Shown here: piece after piece, positions 7,921-15,693 of the stretch
Layout of the letters: each line of letters begins with the position of its first letter
Position numbering within the stretch: position 1 is the first letter of the stretch
NCBI GenBank assembly: GCA_016200915.1
Contig: JACQDV010000024.1
Location: 1 to 64,000, forward strand
Length of the DNA stretch: 64,000 bases
Reading direction: 5' to 3'
Source of the DNA: Sphingobacteriales bacterium
GTDB lineage: Bacteria; Bacteroidota; Bacteroidia; Chitinophagales; Chitinophagaceae
Made by a program: the position numbers and the translations under genes
The notes under the pieces: model-generated
Database searches by the model: none
Told to the model about the DNA's origin: nothing
Seen by the model: only the letters and a program-made list of their open reading frames with translations

Positions 7921-8712
7921 TTAAAAATCCGAATAGGCTGCCGGATAAAGAAAACTAATATCAATATGTGATACATTATTGTTGTACTCAGGCATGGAAA
8001 TAAGTTTCTTCCACTCCGGTGCATCAACAAAGTTTTTCCAGTTAGCCTCTCTTGCTGCTTTATTTTCATGACAGGTCATGTACATCAGGTTAGGCATTTT
8101 ACTGCCTGAAACTACTTCGCCATAAAACACGGCATTAAAATAAAGGCGCTTGAACAAACCAATTTCATCTCCTTCATTAAACATATGTACTTTATTGGCA
8201 AAGATTTTCTCCGTAGCACTTTCGTAACTACGCAATTCATATACTCTGTCCCTGCGGTCATTCTTCAAATCAGGTAATTCCATTTGCGGTGCTAAAGGGA
8301 AAGCCAGTAATAAAATATTTTCCATTCTTATATAAGGAGGATTATTGTAAACAGCATTAATATATTCAGCACCGGCGGATTGATATTCCTTATCAGCTTT
8401 TAATTTTTCAGCAACAGTGATGATGCTGTTGAGTGATTTATAATGTGTGTACACATACAATGTTTTATCCGTTGTGGTATCATTTGCATGATTTTTAAAT
8501 ACACCAATATTTTTTATTTGCTGACGGTGCAGGGCAGGTAACAAAGCATTTTGAAAATAGCTATCCAAAACTTTTTCCTGTTCTGCAGTATTATAGTGAT
8601 ATACCATAAGCTGATAAATACAGCGGGGAGGTTTTGTCCCCGGTTTCATGGAGGATAAACCAACAAGCAGAACGATAAAACATGCAATCGTCAAAATTAA
8701 ATTTCTTTTCAT
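7921..8712 (-). CDS. NIPSNAP-domain protein with N-terminal membrane anchor
   Basis: 263 residues. The N-terminal segment (MKRNLILTIACFIVLLVGLSS) is a signal peptide or anchor. Two ferredoxin-like NIPSNAP modules follow: the first begins CIYQLMVYHYNTAEQEKVLDSYFQNALLPAL, cut short here, and the second begins YELRSYESATEKIFANKVHMF. It ends in the usual PEWKKL...YNNNVSHI region. NIPSNAP proteins are dimeric alpha-beta-barrel proteins of unclear biochemical role; the exported two-domain form is frequent in Bacteroidota. A TATCTTTG box lies 19-26 bases upstream on the same strand. Confidence 0.85.
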   Translation of the reverse strand: MKRNLILTIACFIVLLVGLSSMKPGTKPPRCIYQLMVYHYNTAEQEKVLDSYFQNALLPALHRQQIKNIGVFKNHANDTTTDKTLYVYTHYKSLNSIITVAEKLKADKEYQSAGAEYINAVYNNPPYIRMENILLLAFPLAPQMELPDLKNDRRDRVYELRSYESATEKIFANKVHMFNEGDEIGLFKRLYFNAVFYGEVVSGSKMPNLMYMTCHENKAAREANWKNFVDAPEWKKLISMPEYNNNVSHIDISFLYPAAYSDF

Positions 8713-8730
8713 ATGCGGGAATTAAGTATC

Positions 8731-8738
8731 CAAAGATA
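8731..8738 (-). promoter_or_regulatory. TATCTTTG -7 box for the NIPSNAP gene
   Basis: TAnnTTTG is the -7 hexamer equivalent used by the Bacteroidota primary sigma factor. This copy reads TATCTTTG on the minus strand, 19 bases before the ATG. No clear -33 TTG is evident. Confidence 0.5.
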
Positions 8739-9028
8739 AATAGGATTGGTATTTATTCCGGGTTATTTTCATCAGCGAAAATTTATATTCTTTTTTATAT
8801 ACCACAGTATATTGTATTAAAAGCAGCAGCACTAAAAGGCGGTGCCTGGTAAACTGCGTAAACTTTTGAAACCGGAGAATAAGAAATTGTATTGGTGAAA
8901 GTTTTTAATGCCAAACAATTTTTCTTATCTTTTGATAATTAAAGCATTAATAAAAAAGTGCAGTTTTGAAGCACAGAAGACTTTCGCATATTTTTGAGTT
9001 GTGTGCTATTGCAAATGGACATTCAAGA
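8739..9028. other. Spacer between divergent genes, no gene seen
   Basis: AT-rich intergenic DNA between the NIPSNAP gene and a barrel protein gene. Apart from the promoter box at its left edge I find no coding signature, strong hairpin or RNA motif. Confidence 0.4.
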
Positions 9029-9661
9029 ATGAAAATGTTTACCTACCTATTTCTGCTTTTTCCAATATCCATATTTGGACAAAAAACTAATGACATAATT
9101 AGTTTAAGAGTTGGTTATAGTTCAACAAATATTGTTTTCAAAGAAGCCTTCGAGCCATCAGTAAATATTTTTGGACGCACATTCAATGCTGGAAAAACTT
9201 TTGTTGGAGACGGTCCAGAATTCGGCATAAGCAAAAACCTCAACAAGAGAATGTTTATAGACATTTCTTTTTTATCGTTTTCAGGAAAAGACACAAAACT
9301 AAAAGTTAATAATAACGAAAACTACTATTCACTAAAAGGCTTTCAAATTCCACTCACAGTAAATTATTTATTACGTGACAATACAAAAAGATTAAGAATA
9401 AATATAGGTGCGGGAGTTGACTACTTAAAAGCTCACTTGCAGCAGTATGAATCGGTTAGCACAGCAAGCGGACAAGTTACAAACAAAATAAACGACATTC
9501 ATATTTCGGAATTTCAATTTGCATTACGTCCAGGCGTTGAGTTTCGCATTATTCCAAACTTATTTGTCTCTTGGATTGTGAGAGTAAGCATTTCAACTAA
9601 CGGAAGATATGTTGATAACCCTATTTTATCATTCAGATATACTTTTAAATCTAAAAAATGA
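9029..9661 (+). CDS. Outer membrane beta-barrel protein (OMP_b-brl-like)
   Basis: 210 residues from ATG 9029: MKMFTYLFLLFPISIFGQ is a clean signal peptide. An in-frame TTG 21 codons upstream would bury it. The mature chain shows alternating strands with glycines (ISLRVGYSSTNIVF, EFGISKNLNKRMFIDISFLSF, LRINIGAGVDYLKAHL, QFALRPGVEFRIIPNLFVSWIVRVSIS) and a final strand ending SFRYTF. It is more AT-rich and uses more ACA/AAC-type codons than its neighbours. Together with the nearby hairpin repeat this hints at later acquisition. The ligand is unknown. Confidence 0.75.
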   Translation: MKMFTYLFLLFPISIFGQKTNDIISLRVGYSSTNIVFKEAFEPSVNIFGRTFNAGKTFVGDGPEFGISKNLNKRMFIDISFLSFSGKDTKLKVNNNENYYSLKGFQIPLTVNYLLRDNTKRLRINIGAGVDYLKAHLQQYESVSTASGQVTNKINDIHISEFQFALRPGVEFRIIPNLFVSWIVRVSISTNGRYVDNPILSFRYTFKSKK

Positions 9662-9787
9662 CCGCAACAAGCACACAACAAAAGGTTGTTCTATCTCCGA
9701 AGGGTGTCCTGCAGGAGTTGTGTATAGGCAGGCACTCTGAGGCATTGATGTACTGTAGTTGAAATATTGTACTATTGCTCCTTGTTG

Positions 9788-9817
9788 CCGCAGGGTCGGC
9801 CGGGCCTGACCCTGCGG
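9788..9817. repeat. GC-rich hairpin repeat, copy 1
   Basis: CCGCAGGGTC (9788-9797) and GACCCTGCGG (9808-9817) form a perfect 10-bp stem around a GC-rich 10-base loop, in otherwise AT-rich DNA. A near-identical sequence, preceded in both cases by TTGC, recurs at 11136-11163, so it is a dispersed repeat and not a one-off terminator. No strong U-tract follows. Confidence 0.7.
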
Positions 9818-9872
9818 GGATATTATATTTTAAATTCGCATTAATTACTTGAACACAGCAAATCCTTAATAT

Positions 9873-10385
9873 TTATTTTTCTACTTTAAAATTCTCATCA
9901 ATCCATTCATCCAGTTTGCCTTCTTCAGAAGCTTTGGCTAATTTCTCCAGTTTTTTGTCTTTGTTTTGTGCATGCCCTGCATTGTAAGCATTGATCATGG
10001 CTGTGAAACCTGCTTTATGTTTTGCCCGCATGTCTTTACTAAAATTATTTTCCAGCACATATTGTGCACAGGATGCCATAAACAGCACCAGCATGCCGCT
10101 GTTCTTTTTTTCAAAATCCAGCAATATGGATGTTACTTCCACATTAACCGTTGGGCTTCCGCTTATCCATGCTACAACAAAGGCGGAGACATCTTTTCTT
10201 TTATCTTTTTGCTCATTAAAAGGTGTTGCCTGCAGCCATTTGGCGGCAGCAATCATGTCTTTTTCATATTTAGTATAATCTTCTTTTTCTTTCAGCACAT
10301 AATCTTTAGGCGGTTCATAATCCTGGCTCATTACTAAGAAGGGAATAATAAACAAAGCGGGGAGAAGCGATAAAGTCTTTTTCAT
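9873..10385 (-). CDS. Secreted conserved protein of unknown function
   Basis: 170 residues starting with a signal peptide (MKKTLSLLPALFIIPFLVMSQ). The mature part is acidic and basic and mostly helical: DYTKYEKDMIAAAKWLQATPF, then VVAWISGSPTVNVEVT, LVLFMASCAQYVLENN and a lysine-rich end (EKLAKASEEGKLDEWIDENF). The W-I-S-G-S-P-T and ASCAQYVL segments recall a Bacteroidota-wide exported helical family without assigned function. One Cys is present, so no disulfide is expected. It is a single gene with its own start region at 10386-10505 shared with the divergent DUF1801 gene. Confidence 0.75.
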   Translation of the reverse strand: MKKTLSLLPALFIIPFLVMSQDYEPPKDYVLKEKEDYTKYEKDMIAAAKWLQATPFNEQKDKRKDVSAFVVAWISGSPTVNVEVTSILLDFEKKNSGMLVLFMASCAQYVLENNFSKDMRAKHKAGFTAMINAYNAGHAQNKDKKLEKLAKASEEGKLDEWIDENFKVEK

Positions 10386-10505
10386 GATGTAGTGGTTTTT
10401 GTAATTAAATATAGGAATTGTTTTTAAAGATTAATAACAGATGTTTAGCATGTCAAATTTTGCTGATCTTTTATTAACTTCAAAATCATTTTTCGGGTAT
10501 TTGCT

Positions 10506-10826
10506 ATGAGCAAGGAAGAAACAAAAGATTTATTAAAAGCATTAAAACCATTCAGCAAACAAACCATTGACCTGGTAATGTGGTTAAGAGAATTTGCATG
10601 GAAAACCTGCAAGGATGCCAATGAAATTATTTATGATAATTATAATGCAGTAGCCTTTGGCTGGTCGGTAACCGGTAAGCTCAGTCATAATATTTGTTCC
10701 ATTGCTGTTTTCAGAACGAATGAAAATATTCACTTTGGATTTTTATATGGCAATACATTAAACGATCCGGATAAAATATTAATTGGGAAAGGTAAACAGT
10801 ATCGCTATTTACTGGTGAAGGTGTAA
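10506..10826 (+). CDS. DUF1801-like protein, probably C-terminally truncated
   Basis: 106 residues. The sequence MSKEETKDLLKALKPFSKQT, VMWLREFAWK, IIYDNYNAVAFGWSVTGKL, CSIAVFRTNENIHFGF and GKGKQYRYLLVK is a DUF1801-type fold (YdhG-like, iron-chaperone-like family). Relatives I recall continue past this point for 30-40 residues with a basic helical tail. Here the frame stops right after YRYLLVKV, and a decayed IS3-type orfA begins within about 75 bases. Loss of the C-terminus by insertion is likely. Function in the family is poorly known. Confidence 0.65.
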   Translation: MSKEETKDLLKALKPFSKQTIDLVMWLREFAWKTCKDANEIIYDNYNAVAFGWSVTGKLSHNICSIAVFRTNENIHFGFLYGNTLNDPDKILIGKGKQYRYLLVKV

Positions 10827-11100
10827 ATCGTCAGCAGAATCTGGACTGAAAGTTAGTTAACTTTAGAGACAGTTTCCATTGTTCACTTTTAAACAAATAG
10901 TATGGAAACAAATCACAAACAGTCCACAGAAAACTTCATTAAAGAGGTACGTCGTAAAACCCGTCGAACCTTTACCTCCGAGCAAAAGATACTTATTGTT
11001 ATGGAAGCGATGCGGGGAGAACTGTCTACAGCGGCTATCTGCCGTAAGTATGGTATTGCCACACCCGGACGGTTTCGTTTAAAGAAATGAAAAAGTGATG
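10827..11100 (+). pseudogene. Decayed IS3-family orfA with left-end sequence
   Basis: From ATG 10902 the frame reads METNHKQSTENFIKEVRRK, TRRTFTSEQKILIVMEAMRG, ELSTAAICRKYGIA and then degenerates and stops at 11090. The helix-turn-helix (EQKILIV...ELSTAAICRKYGI) is that of IS3-family OrfA. The usual continuation after YGI (a Y-x-W-K-K/E motif) is frameshifted: FKEMKK and VMADDY appear in two other frames at 11080-11110. There is no orfB. AAAGTTAGTTAACTTT (10850-10865) may be part of the old left end. It is an inactive remnant. Confidence 0.6.
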
Positions 11101-11135
11101 GCGGATGATTACCAGTTTTGCTTTTTTTTCTTTGC

Positions 11136-11163
11136 CGCAGGGTCTGGCCCAGCCAACCCTGCG
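11136..11163. repeat. GC-rich hairpin repeat, copy 2
   Basis: CGCAGGGT (11136-11143) and ACCCTGCG (11156-11163) pair around a 12-base loop. The flanks match copy 1 at 9788-9817 (GCCGCAGGGTC start). The two copies bracket the DUF1801/IS3 remnant segment 1.3 kb apart. Confidence 0.65.
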
Positions 11164-11291
11164 AAGATGGAATAATTCACCCGGCGTACGAGTTTGTCTT
11201 CACCGTTCTTTTTTGAATTAACATACAATCAAGAATCATTTTGGCATCTATTAAGTAAATTCGCCTTTTACTATCATACCAAACAACATCA

Positions 11292-12482
11292 ATGGCTTTA
11301 GCAGAAAGGAGCAAACAACAAACATTTTTTCTCATTTTAATATTAGGGGCATTAAATGCCATTACACCTTTTTCAATTGATATGTATTTGCCTGCCTTTC
11401 CCCGTATTGCAGCAGATTTCAACAGTACCGTAGAAAAAGTGGCTTTGTCGGTATCCACTTATTTTTTAGGGTTTGCTTTGGGGCAAATTATATACGGCCC
11501 CTTGCTGGATCGCTTTGGCCGCAAACCACCTTTATATGCCGGGCTGCTGCTGTACATAGTGGCTACCGTTGGCTGTTTTACCAGTGGTGGTATAGAAGCA
11601 TTGTGGCTAATGCGTTTTACGCAGGCATTGGGAGGTTGTGTGGCATCGGTAGCGGCTATGGCAATGGTAAGAGATTTTTTCCCGGTAGAAAAAAGTGCCG
11701 GCGTAATTTCATTACTGGTGCTTATACTCGGTGCTTCACCCTTGCTGGCGCCAACATTAGGCAGTTTTATTGTAGTGTGGTGGGGCTGGCGTTTTGTTTT
11801 TATCATGCTGTCGGTAATTACCTTCATCATCCTGGTAGTAGTATTTTTCTTTTTGCCCGAAGGACATTTGCCGGATAAAACGATTTCACTAAAACCATCA
11901 CCCATTATTAAAGGTTTTAAAGAGGTGCTCACCAATCCAAAGTTTTATGTGTTTGCACTGGCAGGTTCTTTTTCCTTTTCGGGTTTGTTTGTTTATGTGG
12001 CGCACAGTCCGGCCATTTTTATGAATCATTTTCATTTAAGCGAAAAACTATATGGCGGTGTGTTTGCCCTACTATCTGTTGGCTTTATCGGTGGCAGTCA
12101 GTTAAATCATATTCTTACCAAAGAATTCAGCAACCGGCAAATTTTAAAAACAGCATTACTGGTACAGGCAGTTATTGCCGTATTGTTTTTAATAGGTGCT
12201 TATAATAACTGGTATGGAATATCATCTGTGATTATTTTATTGTTTGCACTGTTAAGCTGTTGCGGTATTACTTATCCCAATGCAGCAGCCCTTTGCATGG
12301 CGCCGTTTTCAAAAAATGCCGGCACTGCTTCTTCCTTACTGGGCTTTACACAAATTGGTTTGGGTGGTTTAATATCCGGCAGTGTGAGTATGTTGCCCTT
12401 TAATGCTGTTACAGCCATGGCATTGATAATGGCAGTAACTGTTGTTATTGCATTATTGATTTTAAGAATGGGTGGAAAATAA
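11292..12482 (+). CDS. Bcr/CflA-type MFS drug efflux transporter
   Basis: 396 residues with 12 predicted transmembrane helices. The N-terminal signature AITPFSIDMYLPAFPRIAADF is diagnostic of the Bcr/CflA (DHA1) drug:H+ antiporter group. It is followed by the MFS motif A loop (YGPLLDRFGRKPPLYAGLLLY, trimmed) between TM2 and TM3 and a motif-C-like LILGASPLLAPTLGS in TM5. The length is typical. The substrate may be bicyclomycin/sulfonamide-type drugs or a metabolite and cannot be read from sequence. It stands alone, 466 bases beyond the truncated DUF1801 gene. Confidence 0.92.
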   Translation: MALAERSKQQTFFLILILGALNAITPFSIDMYLPAFPRIAADFNSTVEKVALSVSTYFLGFALGQIIYGPLLDRFGRKPPLYAGLLLYIVATVGCFTSGGIEALWLMRFTQALGGCVASVAAMAMVRDFFPVEKSAGVISLLVLILGASPLLAPTLGSFIVVWWGWRFVFIMLSVITFIILVVVFFFLPEGHLPDKTISLKPSPIIKGFKEVLTNPKFYVFALAGSFSFSGLFVYVAHSPAIFMNHFHLSEKLYGGVFALLSVGFIGGSQLNHILTKEFSNRQILKTALLVQAVIAVLFLIGAYNNWYGISSVIILLFALLSCCGITYPNAAALCMAPFSKNAGTASSLLGFTQIGLGGLISGSVSMLPFNAVTAMALIMAVTVVIALLILRMGGK

Positions 12483-12560
12483 ATACCCTGAGTATAATAT
12501 TAGCTGTACTTTTTTGTAGCTTGTAACTTGCAACAGGTAACTATCAAAAACATTCAACAG

Positions 12561-13088
12561 ATGAAAAAGACAGCATTCCTAATCCTAATTATTGCAGCAT
12601 CATTTTGTTTTGGCTTTGTAACAAAGTCAATCATCGCCAATCAAAATAAAAAGGAAACAAAAAAAGGCAGGGCAACCGGTATTGGCGGTATCTTTTTCAA
12701 ATGTAAAGACCCAAAGAAAGTAAGAGAATGGTACCAGGCCAATCTTGGGTTAAACACCAACCAATATGGAGCAGTATTTGAATGGTACCAGGGAGCAGAC
12801 AGCACCAAAAAAGGATTTAGCCAATGGAGTCCTTTTAAAGAAACCACTAAATACTTTGAGCCATCTGACAAAGATTATATGATCAACTACCGTGTGGTAA
12901 ACATGGAAGCACTGATAAATGATTTAAAGAGAAATGGCGTAACTGTTGTGGATACCATTCAAACAGTGGAGTATGGCAAGTTTGTTCACATTCTTGATAT
13001 AGAAGGAAACAAGCTGGAACTCTGGGAACCGAATGATGCAGAATATGAAAAGTTAGGTATTCAAATTGGAGCTAAGACAACGAAATAA
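12561..13088 (+). CDS. Membrane-anchored VOC-family protein
   Basis: 175 residues from ATG 12561 (MKKTAFLILIIAASFCFGF, an N-terminal hydrophobic anchor or signal peptide). One VOC module pair follows: GIGGIFFKCKDPKKVREWY begins the first half, INYRVVNMEALINDLKRNG the second, and DIEGNKLELWEP closes it with the conserved metal-binding Glu. The normal first-strand His is absent (GGIFFKC), so metal binding may be altered or lost. An 11-codon upstream extension from TTG is open but would precede the anchor and is rejected. A dispersed inverted-repeat element starts 7 bases after its stop. Confidence 0.82.
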   Translation: MKKTAFLILIIAASFCFGFVTKSIIANQNKKETKKGRATGIGGIFFKCKDPKKVREWYQANLGLNTNQYGAVFEWYQGADSTKKGFSQWSPFKETTKYFEPSDKDYMINYRVVNMEALINDLKRNGVTVVDTIQTVEYGKFVHILDIEGNKLELWEPNDAEYEKLGIQIGAKTTK

Positions 13089-13095
13089 AAAACAC

Positions 13096-13221
13096 CGTCA
13101 TGTCAACCGTAGGGCGACATCTGCCGGGCAATAGCACCGTAATTCAACATCAATAGGAGTGTTCAACATAGTACTATCAGCAGCAGATTTCTCCTCCTCG
13201 TACCTCGTTGTCGAAATGACG
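13096..13221. repeat. 126-bp dispersed element with imperfect inverted ends
   Basis: The left end reads CGTCATGTCAACC...GACATCTGC. The right end on the other strand reads CGTCATTTCGACAAC...GAAATCTGC. Both ends start CGTCAT-TC-AC and reach an ATCTGC block, giving MITE-like imperfect terminal inverted repeats around a short AT-rich core. It begins 7 bases after the VOC stop. No long ORF is present. From memory, the CGTCATTTCGAC...GAAATCT word is abundant in intergenic DNA of this phylum. Confidence 0.6.
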
Positions 13222-13302
13222 TAAAAGTGGAGACACCTGCCGGGCATTGTTGTTACACAGTTTGTTGAAGTGTTTTTCAATACCCGTATATAAGCTCATC
13301 AA

Positions 13303-13321
13303 GGCTTCGACAAGCTCAGCC
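13303..13321. repeat. Short dispersed repeat overlapping the folC stop codon
   Basis: GGCTTCGACAAGCTCAGCC has GGCT/AGCC ends. On the minus strand it reads GGCTGAGCTTGTCGAAGCC, and its TGA is the folC stop codon. This GCTGAGCTTGTCGAAGC word is a common dispersed sequence in bacterial genomes. Confidence 0.55.
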
Positions 13322-14611
13322 TGACAGCTCCACTTCTCCAACCAGAAACACACTACCGCACACTAAAATCAAATCTTCTTTCTTTGCTTTTGCCATGGCG
13401 GCTTTTAAAGCAATATTTACTTCTGTGTAAGTTTCTCCCTGTAACCCTGCTTCGGTTGCTTTAAGTAACAGGTCATCTTCCGGTAGTGCTCTTGGTATAA
13501 GTGCTTTTGTAAAATAATAGCTGGCATCTTTGGGCAGCAATTCCAGCACAGCACTCACTTCTTTGTCCTTTACCATTCCAATGACGATGTGTACATGCGG
13601 CGCATCGGTATCTTCTAACTGACGAACGATTTGTTTAATGCCATCTACATTATGTCCCACATCCAAAACCACTGTTGGATGCTGATGAATAATTTCCCAG
13701 CGGCCATGCAAGCCATTTATCTCTTTTGTTTGGGATAATGCTTTCTTCAAAACTGCTTCATCAATATTCCATCCTTTCAATCTTAATTGCGAAACAGCTT
13801 CCAGTACAGTGATTAAATTCTTTGTTTGATATTCACCAGCTAAGTCTAATTGATAATGCTGATGATCTTCTTTTCCTTTAGTAGCAACTTCCACATTCAA
13901 AAAATGATGTTCATGTTTCCAGTCGGCTGCCATTCTTTTCTGATCAGCGAAACTGATAGAAGCATTGCATTCATTTGCTTTTGTAATAAAAATATCTTTT
14001 GTCTCTTTGCTTGTTTCACCAATCACAACAGGAATGGTAGGTTTAATAATTCCTGCTTTTTCCCCGGCAATTTTTTCCAGTGTATCACCCAGCATATTCA
14101 TATGATCCCAACCGATATTAGTAATTACAGAAAGTTCAGGAGTGATGATATTGGTGCTGTCTAACCTTCCACCCAAACCAACTTCAACTACTGCGACATC
14201 AACTTTCTGCTGAGCAAAATATTCAAAAGCCATCGCCACCGTAATTTCAAAGAAGGAAGGTTCAATACTTTCAATTAATGGTTTTATTCTTTCAGTAAAA
14301 TCAATAACAAAAGATTCACTTACCATTTCTCCATTTACTTTTATTCTTTCTCTGAAATCTTTTAAATGCGGAGAAGTATATAAACCAGTTTTATAACCGG
14401 CCGATTGTAAAATAGCAGCCAGCATATGACTGGTGGAACCTTTGCCATTTGTTCCTGCTACATGTATTGATTTGAATTTGGTATGCGGATTACCCAATGC
14501 TTCGCAAAGCTGAATGGTGTTGGTTAAATCTTTTTTGAAAGCAGCAGCGCCTATGCGGCTGTACATGGGCAGGTGATGAAAAAGATAATCTATAGTTTGC
14601 TGGTAGTTCAT
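13316..14611 (-). CDS. folC: Bifunctional folylpolyglutamate/dihydrofolate synthase
   Basis: 431 residues, the usual FolC length. It joins glutamate to dihydropteroate or folates using ATP, in the cytoplasm. The P-loop is VAGTNGKGST (51-60). The omega-loop region with KTGLYTSPHLKDFRERI follows, then VDVAVVEVGLGGRLDSTNI, ITNIGWDHMNMLG and EKAGIIKPTIPVVIGE, all Mur-ligase-family signatures. The C-terminal domain contains WEIIHQHPTVVLDVGHN (the ADP-binding region) and LVCGSVFLVGEV. The stop codon lies inside a dispersed repeat. The gene lies 78 bases downstream of the TonB-type gene on the same strand, with a perfect hairpin between them. Confidence 0.95.
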   Translation of the reverse strand: MNYQQTIDYLFHHLPMYSRIGAAAFKKDLTNTIQLCEALGNPHTKFKSIHVAGTNGKGSTSHMLAAILQSAGYKTGLYTSPHLKDFRERIKVNGEMVSESFVIDFTERIKPLIESIEPSFFEITVAMAFEYFAQQKVDVAVVEVGLGGRLDSTNIITPELSVITNIGWDHMNMLGDTLEKIAGEKAGIIKPTIPVVIGETSKETKDIFITKANECNASISFADQKRMAADWKHEHHFLNVEVATKGKEDHQHYQLDLAGEYQTKNLITVLEAVSQLRLKGWNIDEAVLKKALSQTKEINGLHGRWEIIHQHPTVVLDVGHNVDGIKQIVRQLEDTDAPHVHIVIGMVKDKEVSAVLELLPKDASYYFTKALIPRALPEDDLLLKATEAGLQGETYTEVNIALKAAMAKAKKEDLILVCGSVFLVGEVELSG

Positions 14612-14642
14612 TGCATCGCAAAGATGCGGGAAAAAAGAAAAA

Positions 14643-14673
14643 GACCTAACAGGTTTTCAAAACCTGTTAGGTC
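14643..14673. repeat. Perfect 15-bp palindromic repeat (GACCTAACAGGTTTT)
   Basis: GACCTAACAGGTTTT, one C, then AAAACCTGTTAGGTC: a flawless 15-bp stem with a 1-base spacer. It starts 16 bases after the stop of the TonB-type gene, between it and folC. It could act as a terminator or mRNA 3' stabiliser. The same AACAGGTTTT/AAAACCTGTT word is, from memory, widely dispersed in Bacteroidota genomes. Confidence 0.75.
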
Positions 14674-14689
14674 TAAATATTAAAATTAA

Positions 14690-15559
14690 TTATCCTCTCA
14701 ACTTAAAGTTAAAAGTAATCGTTCCGGTAGCTTCTTCACCGGCAGCAAATTTTATCTGGAATGCTTTTCTCCTCGCAATCTCAATCATAGAAGCATTAGA
14801 AGTGGTAGAACCTTTGGCAACATAGGATGCACTGGTTACTCTTCCATCGGCACTTACCATTACCTGCATCACTACTTTGGCATTCTCATTAAAATCATCT
14901 TCAAAAGAAGGATTGGTATGTCCACGGCCTTTTAAATTACCTCCTACACTTATACCACTCTTACCAGTTCCACCATTACCTGTATAACTATCACTGTTAG
15001 GATTACCATTGGGTTTACCCTGGTCGCCCTTACCACCAGCAATACCCTGGTTACGGCTTTTATTATAATCATCTGCATTATTACCACCAGTACCGGTGCC
15101 ACCTTTATAAGTCGCCTTTGGTTTAGGCGGTGCAGGAATAGGATTCGTTACTGTTGTTGGTGCAGGATTTTTCTTTGGAGGCTCGTTATTTACAACGGGC
15201 TTGGGTTTAGTGGTTGGTTTGGTAACCACTGGTTTCTTCTTTACTTCTTCATCACCATTTTCATTATCGGGAGTTTCTTCTTTTACTGTTTCCGGTTGTG
15301 CGGTTGGGGGAGGAGAACTTACTTGTTCTTCTGCTGCAGGAGCAGGCTCACCTTTTACCAATGGCTGCTCATCACCAAAACCCTGGTCGCTATTACCTAA
15401 GTTTACTTCTACACCTTCACCGGGTGGCGGATATACTGGCGGAACAGGTTCTTTAAATGCTATAAGGAAAAACATCAGTAACAACAATCCATGAAATACC
15501 AGGGTTGTTACTAATGCTTTTGTGTTTTTATTTGCTTCGGATGCAGGGTTATTGTTCAT
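14690..15559 (-). CDS. TonB-family energy transducer
   Basis: 289 residues. A cytoplasmic N-terminus precedes one transmembrane helix (TLVFHGLLLLMFFLIAF, about 19-36). A long Pro/Glu/Lys spacer follows (VPPVYPPPGEGVEVN, TTKPKPVVNNEPPKKNPAP), then a Gly/Asn-rich stretch with GGKGDQGKPNG and a C-terminal domain (VVMQVMVSADGRVTSASYV, ARRKAFQIKFAAG, ATGTITFNFKL). This is TonB architecture: it couples the proton motive force through ExbB/ExbD to TonB-dependent receptors such as the one at 60843. No exbB/exbD lies alongside. The C-terminal domain is of the short TonB/TolA type. Confidence 0.85.
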   Translation of the reverse strand: MNNNPASEANKNTKALVTTLVFHGLLLLMFFLIAFKEPVPPVYPPPGEGVEVNLGNSDQGFGDEQPLVKGEPAPAAEEQVSSPPPTAQPETVKEETPDNENGDEEVKKKPVVTKPTTKPKPVVNNEPPKKNPAPTTVTNPIPAPPKPKATYKGGTGTGGNNADDYNKSRNQGIAGGKGDQGKPNGNPNSDSYTGNGGTGKSGISVGGNLKGRGHTNPSFEDDFNENAKVVMQVMVSADGRVTSASYVAKGSTTSNASMIEIARRKAFQIKFAAGEEATGTITFNFKLRG

Positions 15560-15660
15560 AATTGCTGAACAAATTTAATTGTTCTTGCCTAAACGATGTA
15601 AAACTGTGCCGGATTGCATAAGGATGCTGTTAATTTCTTATGAAAGCTTTAACTACCATC

Positions 15661-15691
15661 GGTGTCAGACAACTCAAAGTTGTCAGACACC
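15661..15691. repeat. GGTGTC-GACAAC palindrome, downstream of the toxin gene
   Basis: GGTGTCAGACAACT, CAA, AGTTGTCAGACACC: 14-base arms with one mismatch. It begins 2 bases after the stop of the AbiEii-type gene (minus strand) and matches the palindrome at 16825-16855 on the other side of the toxin/antitoxin pair. Confidence 0.75.
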
Positions 15692-15693
15692 TG

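Noticed and set aside
9661-9700. Integron-like attC site after the barrel protein gene (ACACAACAAAAGGTTGT)
   Set aside because: Only a short inverted AACA/TGTT word; no attC stem geometry, no integrase and no cassette array.
9966-10337. Long antisense ORFs inside the secreted-protein gene 9873-10385
   Set aside because: Cys/His/Phe-rich nonsense typical of antisense frames; the minus-strand gene has a signal peptide and normal composition.
10879-11082. 67-codon ORF overlapping the IS3 remnant
   Set aside because: Wrong frame of the orfA remnant, without its helix-turn-helix.
11459-11935. 158-codon minus-strand ORF within the efflux gene
   Set aside because: Antisense shadow of a clear 12-helix transporter.
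13850-14164. 104-codon ORF opposite folC
   Set aside because: Shadow of a gene with full FolC motifs.
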